Positions 8,051 to 12,957 of a DNA stretch of 12,957 nucleotides are shown here, one piece after another. The stretch spans positions 1-12,957 of the forward strand of contig DASSEV010000100.1 in assembly GCA_035695105.1 (NCBI GenBank), written 5' to 3'. Below the pieces are notes generated by a model, which worked only from the letters and a program-made list of their open reading frames with translations, was not told the origin of the DNA and ran no database searches. How positions within the stretch are numbered: position 1 is the stretch's first letter; the number at the start of each line of letters is the position of its first letter. The position numbers and the translations under genes are program-made. The DNA comes from JAICYJ01 sp035695105 (GTDB lineage: Bacteria > Actinomycetota > Thermoleophilia > Gaiellales > JAICJC01).

Positions 8051-8767
8051 ATGCCCGTCCACCTGCGAGCGGAGCCCGGGGACTACGCGCCCGCCGTGCT
8101 GCTTCCCGGCGACCCCCGGCGCGCCCGCCGGGTCGCGGAGGAGTTCCTCGAGGACGCGCAGCTCGTGAACGAGGAGCGCGGCATGCTGGGCTACACGGGC
8201 ACCTACGAGGGACATGCCGTGTCGGTGCAGTCGACCGGCATGGGAACGCCGAGCGCGTCGATCGTGATCGAGGAGCTGATCAGCCTCGGCGCGGAGCGGC
8301 TGATCCGGATCGGCACGTGCGGCGGCCTGTCACCGACGCTGAACCTCGGTGACACCGTGATCGCGCTGTCCGCCGTCCCCGCCGACGGCACCTCCCGCCA
8401 CTACACCGGTGACGAGCCGCACGCGCCCACGTGCGACTTCGGGCTCACGCACGGCGCCATCCACGCCGCGAAGGGGCTCGGCATCCGCCCGCACGTGGGG
8501 CTGATCGCGTCCTCGGACACCTTCTACGACCCCGACCGCGGCCGCCAGCTGCGCTGGGCCGAGCGGGGTGTGCTGGCCGTCGAGATGGAGGCGGCCGCGC
8601 TGTTCACCATCGGCGCGTTGCGGGCCGTGAAGACGGCGTGCATCCTCACCGTCTCCGACCTTGTCGCCGAGACGCAGGTGGCCCGCATCCCCGACGACGA
8701 GCTCGCCCGCGGCGTCGAGCGGATGACCCGGCTGGCACTGGCCGCGGCGGTCGACCCCAAGGCGTGA
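8051..8767 (+). CDS. Nucleoside phosphorylase (DeoD/uridine phosphorylase family)
   Basis: This enzyme cleaves a nucleoside with phosphate to give a free base and (deoxy)ribose-1-phosphate, in cytosolic nucleoside salvage. The 238-aa length is typical. Motifs seen are the phosphate-binding PGDPRRA (19-25), RGMLGYTGTYEG (43-54; the Arg corresponds to the residue donated across the subunit interface in hexameric DeoD), RIGTCGG (86-92), VEMEAAALF (177-185) that binds the ribose, and VSD (201-203) with the catalytic Asp. Some blocks look DeoD-like (RGMLGYTGTY) and others uridine-phosphorylase-like (IGTCGGL, ADGTSRHY), so I leave the substrate open and give no symbol. The stop overlaps the GTG of the lipid kinase gene by 4 bp (GTGA), so the two are co-transcribed and probably coupled. 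Confidence 0.93.
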   Translation: MPVHLRAEPGDYAPAVLLPGDPRRARRVAEEFLEDAQLVNEERGMLGYTGTYEGHAVSVQSTGMGTPSASIVIEELISLGAERLIRIGTCGGLSPTLNLGDTVIALSAVPADGTSRHYTGDEPHAPTCDFGLTHGAIHAAKGLGIRPHVGLIASSDTFYDPDRGRQLRWAERGVLAVEMEAAALFTIGALRAVKTACILTVSDLVAETQVARIPDDELARGVERMTRLALAAAVDPKA

Positions 8768-9675
8768 CCGAGACCGCGATGATCGTCAACCCCGCGTCGG
8801 CCAACGGCCGCACGGCGCGGGAGTGGCCGGAGATCGCGCTGCAGGCGGGCGCCCGCGGTCTGCGGGTCGACGTGCGCCTGACGGAGGGCCCCGGCCATGC
8901 CACCGACCTCGCGGCCGAGGCGGTGGCGGAGGGCGCCGAGCTGGTGCTGGCCGTGGGCGGCGACGGGACGGTGTCGGAGGTCGCGAACGGGATGGCCGGT
9001 GCTCCGTCGACCGACCTGGCGGTGGTGGAGCGCGGGTCAGGCTGCGACTTCGTGCGCACCTTCGGCATCTCGAAGAAGACCGACCGGGCGCTCGACGTGG
9101 CCGCCACGGCTCCCGCTCGGACGATCGACCTGGGGCGGGTCTCCTACACGGGTCCCGACGGGGCGCCGGCCACGCGCTACTTCGCGAACATCGCCAGCGC
9201 GGGGCTGACGGGCGTCGCCGCCGACCGGGTCAACCGGAGCGGCAAGCCGCTGGGCGCCACGGTGGCGTTCGCATGGGCGGCGGTGGCGACGTTCGTGGGG
9301 TACCGCAACTCACGCTTCGTCGTCGAGATCGACGGCGAGGTGCTCGACCAGATCTGCAACAACGCGATCGTGGCGAACTGCCGATACTTCGCGGGCGGGA
9401 TGAAGATCCTCCCCGACGCCGATCCGTCGGACGGCTTGCTGGACGTGCTGGTCTGGGGCGACGTCTCCAAGGTCGATCTCGCCCTCAACCTGCACAAGCT
9501 CTACCGCGGCACGCACGTGACCCACCCCAAGGCCACCATCCGGCGCGCTCGCCGGGTCGTGGTGACTCCCGAGACGCCGCTGCCGATCGAGGTGGACGGC
9601 GAGCAGCCGGGGATCACCCCGGCCACCTTCGACGTCGTACCGTCAGCTCTCCGTCTTCGCGCTCCCGCCGGCTGA
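8764..9675 (+). CDS. Diacylglycerol/lipid kinase family protein
   Basis: Members of this DAGK-catalytic (YegS/BmrU/DgkB-like) family transfer the ATP gamma-phosphate to the hydroxyl of diacylglycerol or another lipid at the membrane's inner face. The 303-aa product has the phosphate-binding NPASANGR (9-16), the signature GGDGTVSEVANG (65-76), GSGCDFVRTFG (91-101) at the position usually read GTxNDFAR, and the C-terminal-domain segment MKILPDADPSDGLLDV. The Asn-to-Cys change in that second motif is notable. No membrane helix is evident; the family binds membranes peripherally. The start is GTG at 8764, overlapping the phosphorylase stop; ATG at 8779 is an alternative that would remove five residues. 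The last 33 bp overlap the convergent coiled-coil gene. It may recycle lipids or act in phospholipid synthesis; nothing nearby fixes the substrate. Confidence 0.92.
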   Translation: MTETAMIVNPASANGRTAREWPEIALQAGARGLRVDVRLTEGPGHATDLAAEAVAEGAELVLAVGGDGTVSEVANGMAGAPSTDLAVVERGSGCDFVRTFGISKKTDRALDVAATAPARTIDLGRVSYTGPDGAPATRYFANIASAGLTGVAADRVNRSGKPLGATVAFAWAAVATFVGYRNSRFVVEIDGEVLDQICNNAIVANCRYFAGGMKILPDADPSDGLLDVLVWGDVSKVDLALNLHKLYRGTHVTHPKATIRRARRVVVTPETPLPIEVDGEQPGITPATFDVVPSALRLRAPAG

Positions 9676-9921
9676 GGCGGCCTTCCGGCGCGGCTTCGGG
9701 GCCGGCGCCTCGACGCGGGCGCTGAGCTCCGCGAGCGTCGCCTCGATGCGGTCGAGCTGATCCTGGATGCGCTGCAGGTCCTCCCGGGTGGCCGGCCACT
9801 GCGACCGCGCGGCGCGCTTGGTCTTCTCGGCCCGCTCCCTGCCGGCCGACACCACCTGGCTGCCGGCCATGTCCCCGGCCACCCTCGAGAGGCGGTCGAT
9901 GAGGCTGGTCTGATCGTTCAT
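9643..9921 (-). CDS. Small coiled-coil protein, unknown function
   Basis: This 92-aa protein has an amphipathic N-terminal half and a clear coiled-coil stretch (about 45-70, TREDLQRIQDQLDRIEATLAE pattern, with Leu/Ile at heptad spacing). A Lys/Ala/Pro-rich basic tail (KPRRK) follows. It faintly resembles polyhydroxyalkanoate-granule-associated or phasin-like small proteins, but I cannot assign a function. The ATG at 9921 has a good Shine-Dalgarno, GAAAGGGG, about 5 nt upstream, which argues for a real gene. The 3' end overlaps the lipid kinase gene tail-to-tail by 33 bp. Its 54-bp upstream gap is shared with the divergent thioesterase. Confidence 0.72.
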   Translation of the reverse strand: MNDQTSLIDRLSRVAGDMAGSQVVSAGRERAEKTKRAARSQWPATREDLQRIQDQLDRIEATLAELSARVEAPAPKPRRKAASAGGSAKTES

Positions 9922-9961
9922 CCGTACCCCTTTCTCAGACGGCGCTGGGAGGCGTTCACCG

Positions 9962-9967
9962 TATCAT
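9962..9967 (+). promoter_or_regulatory. -10 element for the thioesterase gene
   Basis: TATCAT matches TATAAT at 5 of 6 positions and ends 8 nt before the ATG at 9976. There is no Shine-Dalgarno between them, so the transcript is probably leaderless. No clear -35 is present. This is the best -10 match in the window. Confidence 0.45.
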
Positions 9968-9975
9968 GCGGGCCG

Positions 9976-10404
9976 ATGCCCGAGCCCTTCCGCACGCACC
10001 ACGTCCCCCTGCGGGTCAGGTTCGGCGAGACCGACGCGATGGGCGTCGCCAACAACGCGGCGTACCTCCAGTACTTCGAGATCGGCCGCATCGAGTTCCT
10101 GCGGGCCGCTGGGCACAGCTACGCCGAGGTGCACAACGGCGGCATCGACATGGTCGTGGCCGAGGCCGGAATCCGGTACCTGCGGCCGCTGCTCTTCGAC
10201 GACGAGTTCGACGTCGAGTGCACGCTGGAGGAGCTCTCGCGCGCCTCGTTCCGATTCGCGTACCGGCTCCTGCGGGGCGAGCAGCTGGTGGCGAGCGGCT
10301 TCACGCGGCACGCCTGCGTGGATCGGGCAACGATGCGCCCGGTGCGCGTGCCGGGCTGGCTGGCGGAGCTCCGGGAAACGGGTCTGCCCCCGTTCGGGGC
10401 CTGA
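9976..10404 (+). CDS. Hotdog-fold acyl-CoA thioesterase (YbgC/4HBT family)
   Basis: This enzyme hydrolyses an acyl-CoA (or acyl-carrier) thioester in the cytosol. The 142-aa length fits the single-domain 4-hydroxybenzoyl-CoA thioesterase / YbgC group. The N-terminal strand and catalytic helix are present as RVRFGETDAMGVANNAAY (13-30), with Asp20 at the family's catalytic aspartate, followed by LQYFEIGRIEFLR. The His found in YbgC's VYHANY is replaced here (VANNAAY), as in other acyl-thioesterase branches, so the substrate may differ from E. coli YbgC. GIRYLRPLLFDDEFDV is the usual second-strand region. The ATG at 9976 follows a TATCAT -10 by 8 nt with no ribosome site. The last nine codons and the stop lie inside the left arm of a long inverted repeat shared with the convergent lipoprotein gene. 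Confidence 0.92.
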   Translation: MPEPFRTHHVPLRVRFGETDAMGVANNAAYLQYFEIGRIEFLRAAGHSYAEVHNGGIDMVVAEAGIRYLRPLLFDDEFDVECTLEELSRASFRFAYRLLRGEQLVASGFTRHACVDRATMRPVRVPGWLAELRETGLPPFGA

Positions 10405-10470
10405 CCCGGGAGGGCGGCACCCGACGCTGCATGTAGTCCAGCCGGGTCAGCCCCGCAGGGGCAGACCCGT
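10378..10470. repeat. Long imperfect inverted repeat between convergent genes (probable bidirectional terminator)
   Basis: The left arm 10378-10409 and right arm 10442-10470 are inverted copies: the outer 13 bp match (ACGGGTCTGCCCC against GGGGCAGACCCGT), as does the CCGGGTCAG core, with a small insertion between. Each arm also folds on itself around a GCCCC/GGGGC stem. The loop is 32 nt. The left arm overlaps the end of the thioesterase gene, and the right arm lies 14 bp past the lipoprotein stop. There is no U-tract, so it is not a textbook intrinsic terminator. It shares GGCCTGACCC with the 77-101 hairpin. Confidence 0.65.
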
Positions 10471-10484
10471 GTCGTCGCCGGGGA

Positions 10485-11312
10485 TCACTGCGACGGCCAC
10501 GTTTCCCCGCCGTCCACCGACCGCAGCAGCGTCCGCCCCACGGCCGCGTATGCCAGCCGCCGGTTGCGCGGGTCGAAGGCGATGGCATCCACCTTGCGGT
10601 GCAGCACCGGCAGGAACGTGCGGCCGTCGTCCGTGCTCAGGTAGAGCCCGTCACCCGTCGCCACCAGCACGCGGTTCTGGTCGTCCGTCGTCATCGCCAC
10701 CGCGTGCGGGTCCGCCGGCCCCGGCAGGCGGGAGAAGGTGGCCCCGTCGTCGAGCGAGCGCCAGAGGCCGTTGCGCCCGCACGCGGCATAGACGATGTCA
10801 GGCTTCACGACATCGCCCCGGACGGCACCGATCCCGACGCAGCCGCTGGGGAGCCGCGCCGCACGCAGCTTCGTCCAGCGCCGCCCGGCGTCGACGGACA
10901 GCCACAGATGGCCGAACAGGTCGAGCGCGTACAACCGGTCGGTGCGGTGGTACGGCGTCGTGATCGAGACGAACGTGCTCGGCGTGCGGAGCGGCGACTG
11001 CATGCCGTTGCCGCCGTAGTCGCCGCGCTGGCTCCCCTCCGCCCCGACGATCTCTGCGCCCTCCTCGGTGAAGGCGATGCCGAGCCCGCCGCCGTGTCCG
11101 CGCACCGGTTGCCAGCTGGATCCGCCGTCCTGGGAGCGCCACGGATGCGTCCCGGTGGCCTCCCACAGGGTGCCGGCGAAGTCGGGGGCCACGGCGAGGC
11201 CGCTGGCGGTGTCGGGGAGCGGCACGGCGGTCGGCTGGGCGCCGCCGCATCCCGCCGCGGCGACCAGCGCGACGGCCGCCCCGACTACTGTCCACTCAAG
11301 ACGGGGATGCAT
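10485..11312 (-). CDS. Lipoprotein with Asp-box (BNR) beta-propeller repeats
   Basis: This 275-aa exported protein starts with a lipoprotein signal peptide: a hydrophobic stretch at 8-20 and the lipobox AAGC with Cys22, so it is probably anchored on the outer face of the membrane. Five Asp-box motifs (SxDxGxxW/F) follow at 60-67, 139-146, 186-193, 226-233 and 265-272 (for example SQDGGSSW, SVDGGETW). They indicate a sortilin/Ycf48/sialidase-like beta-propeller. Asp boxes are structural turns, so no catalytic role follows. The protein stops three residues after the last box, so the propeller may close by strand exchange or be short. The start is ATG at 11312, where the signal peptide begins; the frame stays open to 11447, antisense to the next gene. 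A TACGGT hexamer lies 11 nt upstream. The gene is divergent from the GAF-GAF-GGDEF gene across 45 bp, and the function is unknown. Confidence 0.85.
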   Translation of the reverse strand: MHPRLEWTVVGAAVALVAAAGCGGAQPTAVPLPDTASGLAVAPDFAGTLWEATGTHPWRSQDGGSSWQPVRGHGGGLGIAFTEEGAEIVGAEGSQRGDYGGNGMQSPLRTPSTFVSITTPYHRTDRLYALDLFGHLWLSVDAGRRWTKLRAARLPSGCVGIGAVRGDVVKPDIVYAACGRNGLWRSLDDGATFSRLPGPADPHAVAMTTDDQNRVLVATGDGLYLSTDDGRTFLPVLHRKVDAIAFDPRNRRLAYAAVGRTLLRSVDGGETWPSQ

Positions 11313-11357
11313 ACGCCCGACAAACCGTAGAGGATTCGACCAGAGCCTCTTCCCCCC

Positions 11358-12957
11358 ATGGCTTCCGACGATCTCGACACCCTCGCGCGGCTCCGCGGCC
11401 TGCTGGACGTGTCCCGCGTCGTGCGCGACGACGAGTCGCTCCCCCACGTGCTGTCGGCGATCGCGCGCACCATCTCGGAATCACTCGGCTACCAGGCGGT
11501 CGTCGTCAACCTCTACCGCCCGGCCTGGGACGACTTCGAGGTGACGACGGTGCACGACCGCGACCCGCGCTCGGTCGAGCAGCTGCTCGGCTCACGCGGC
11601 GGCTGGGCCGAGTGGGCGCCGTTGCTCGACGACCGCTTCAAGCGGCGTGGCGCCTATTTCGTGCGCGCGGGCGAGTACGACTGGTCGGACGACATGCTCG
11701 TGGTCACGCCCGACATCCCGATCAGCGACGATCCGAACGCCTGGCACCCCGAGGATGCCCTGTTCGTGCCGCTGACGCGGTCGGACGGGCACCTGCTCGG
11801 CATCCTCTCAGTCGACGAGCCCGTCTCCGGCATGCGCCCGCAGGACGGCGAGCTCGAAGTGCTCGTTGCGCTGGCCGAGCACGTCTCGCTGGCGCTCGAG
11901 AGCGCGCAGGAGGCCGCCCGTTCCAGCCGCCACAGCAGCGCCCTCGAGCGGCTGCTCCAGGTGTCCTCACGGCTGACCGAGACGCTCTCGATCGACGCAG
12001 TGCTGCAGTCGGTGGCCGAGGGGATCGCCGAGGCGCTCGGCTTCGCGAAGGTCAGCATCGACCTCCCCAGCCCGGACAACGGCGTGCTCACGCCGCGCTG
12101 CGCCGTCGGCTGGAGCCTGGCCGACATGGCCGCGAACGCGCCCCTCACCATCGAGATGGTGCGGCCGCTGCTCGCGCCGCAGTTCGAGATCGAGGGCTGC
12201 TACCTGCTCGCCGCGGACCAGGCGATGGAGCGCCTGCCCGACCGGCATCACGTCTACGAGTCGGTCTTCAACGGATCGGGCCCACACGCCTGGAACCACC
12301 ACTGGCTGATCGTGCCGCTGGCCGACCGCGAGGGCGAGCTGATCGGCGTGATCTGGGTGGACGACCCGATCGACCGTCTGCAGCCCTCGGCCGAGATCCT
12401 GCAGGCGCTGCGCGTGTTCGCGAACCAGGCGACCGCGGCGCTCGACTCGGCCACGCACTTCGAGGAGATGCGGTTCCTGGCCGAGCACGATCCGCTCACA
12501 CGCCTGCACAACCGCCGCGCCTTCACCCGACGGCTGGCGGTCGAGACGGCGCGCTCGGGCCGCTACCACCGCCCGTTCGCGCTCGTCACCTGCGACCTGG
12601 ACGGGTTCAAGGCCCTGAACGACCAGCACGGGCACCTGGCCGGAGACATGGCGCTCGAGCGGATGGGCTCGATGCTGAGCGAGGCGCTGCGGCAGACGGA
12701 TGCCGCCTTCCGCATCGGCGGCGACGAGTTCGCGCTGCTCCTCCCGGAGACCGACGAGGCCGAGGTGCGAGCCGTGATCGACCGCATCGCATCCGGGCTG
12801 ATCGACAGCTCGGACGCCCGCTTCGAGGATCTGCGGGCGAGCTTCGGCGTGGCGGTCTATCCCCGCGACGGCGACGAGCCGGAGGCGCTGTTCCGCGCGG
12901 CGGACGAGGCGATGTACGCGGCCAAGCGCTCCGGCCAGCGGGCGCACTTCGCGGCCT
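11358..12957 (+). CDS. GAF-GAF-GGDEF diguanylate cyclase (3' end cut by window)
   Basis: This frame is open from the ATG at 11358 to the window edge, 533 codons. It encodes two GAF domains (about 15-185 and 195-360) and a GGDEF domain (about 370 onward). The catalytic motif GGDEF (454-458) is intact, and RQTD (445-448) forms the inhibitory I-site five residues before it; DLDGFKALND and DPLTRLHNRRAF are near canonical. It probably makes c-di-GMP in response to ligands or redox cues sensed by the GAF domains. Both GAFs carry a matching block (AWhxxxxLxVPL, then a VDxP segment), so they look like an internal duplication. The last visible residues (AKRSGQRAHFAA) are the usual end of a GGDEF domain, so little is missing. 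There is no Shine-Dalgarno or clear -10; the upstream bases are pyrimidine-rich (CTCTTCCCCCC). It is divergent from the lipoprotein gene. Confidence 0.93.
   Translation, partial: MASDDLDTLARLRGLLDVSRVVRDDESLPHVLSAIARTISESLGYQAVVVNLYRPAWDDFEVTTVHDRDPRSVEQLLGSRGGWAEWAPLLDDRFKRRGAYFVRAGEYDWSDDMLVVTPDIPISDDPNAWHPEDALFVPLTRSDGHLLGILSVDEPVSGMRPQDGELEVLVALAEHVSLALESAQEAARSSRHSSALERLLQVSSRLTETLSIDAVLQSVAEGIAEALGFAKVSIDLPSPDNGVLTPRCAVGWSLADMAANAPLTIEMVRPLLAPQFEIEGCYLLAADQAMERLPDRHHVYESVFNGSGPHAWNHHWLIVPLADREGELIGVIWVDDPIDRLQPSAEILQALRVFANQATAALDSATHFEEMRFLAEHDPLTRLHNRRAFTRRLAVETARSGRYHRPFALVTCDLDGFKALNDQHGHLAGDMALERMGSMLSEALRQTDAAFRIGGDEFALLLPETDEAEVRAVIDRIASGLIDSSDARFEDLRASFGVAVYPRDGDEPEALFRAADEAMYAAKRSGQRAHFAA

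Noticed and set aside
6038..8352. Two long plus-strand frames opposite the cyclase pair, the second running on into the phosphorylase gene
   Set aside because: The cyclases have full motifs on the minus strand; the plus frames are Arg/Gln/Leu/Val-rich shadows. The second starts inside one cyclase and ends inside the phosphorylase in another frame.
9036..9042. Further GGGTCAG copies inside the lipid kinase gene (and near 9994 in the thioesterase gene)
   Set aside because: Single half-motifs within coding sequence with no inverted partner nearby; best explained by chance.
11313..11447. Longer start for the Asp-box lipoprotein at 11447
   Set aside because: It would bury the lipoprotein signal peptide 45 residues in and overlap the divergent cyclase gene.
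11967..12947. 326-codon minus-strand frame at the right edge
   Set aside because: It is a shadow of the GAF-GAF-GGDEF frame, which reads through to the edge with intact motifs.

Overview
This is a GC-rich, densely coded chromosomal window with frequent GTG starts. It carries the tilS-hpt-ftsH gene order seen in actinobacteria, and several starts lack a Shine-Dalgarno sequence but have a TANNNT -10-like hexamer 7-8 nt upstream, as expected for leaderless transcripts. The best guess is an actinobacterium, possibly of the class Thermoleophilia. This rests on style and gene order only; there is no rRNA or other taxonomic marker. I see no tRNA, rRNA, insertion sequence, prophage or CRISPR array.

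Layout. Positions 1-114 hold no gene I can call, only a strong hairpin (77-101) just past the ftsH stop. From 5106 down to 115, five minus-strand genes form a probable operon: an alpha/beta hydrolase, an uncharacterised zinc-ribbon/coiled-coil protein, tilS (tRNA-Ile lysidine synthetase), hpt (hypoxanthine phosphoribosyltransferase) and ftsH (membrane AAA+ zinc protease). The first four are separated by 9 bp or overlap. ftsH follows a 198-bp gap, the longest in the window, and may also have its own promoter. A SAM-dependent methyltransferase (5101-5949, plus) diverges from the hydrolase; the two GTG start codons share one GTGCAC palindrome.

A tandem pair of paralogous GAF-GGDEF diguanylate cyclases follows on the minus strand (7989 down to 5960). 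Both have an intact GGDEF motif and an RxxD inhibitory site. Diverging from them, a nucleoside phosphorylase and a diacylglycerol-kinase-family lipid kinase overlap by 4 bp (8051-9675, plus). The lipid kinase gene runs tail-to-tail into a small coiled-coil protein gene (9643-9921, minus). A hotdog-fold thioesterase (9976-10404, plus) and an Asp-box lipoprotein (10485-11312, minus) converge on a long imperfect inverted repeat. The window ends inside a third diguanylate cyclase, GAF-GAF-GGDEF (11358 onward, plus), which appears to lack only its last few residues.

Reading. Two themes stand out. One is a conserved housekeeping block for tRNA modification, purine salvage and membrane proteolysis. 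The other is a concentration of c-di-GMP synthases (three in about 7 kb, with no EAL or HD-GYP phosphodiesterase in view) among small lipid, nucleoside and thioester enzymes. I do not see a clear novel defence or biosynthetic system. The least explained elements are the zinc-ribbon gene in the tilS operon, the shared-start palindrome, the 16-bp palindrome abutting one cyclase start, and the GGGTCAG-family hairpins at both ends of the window.
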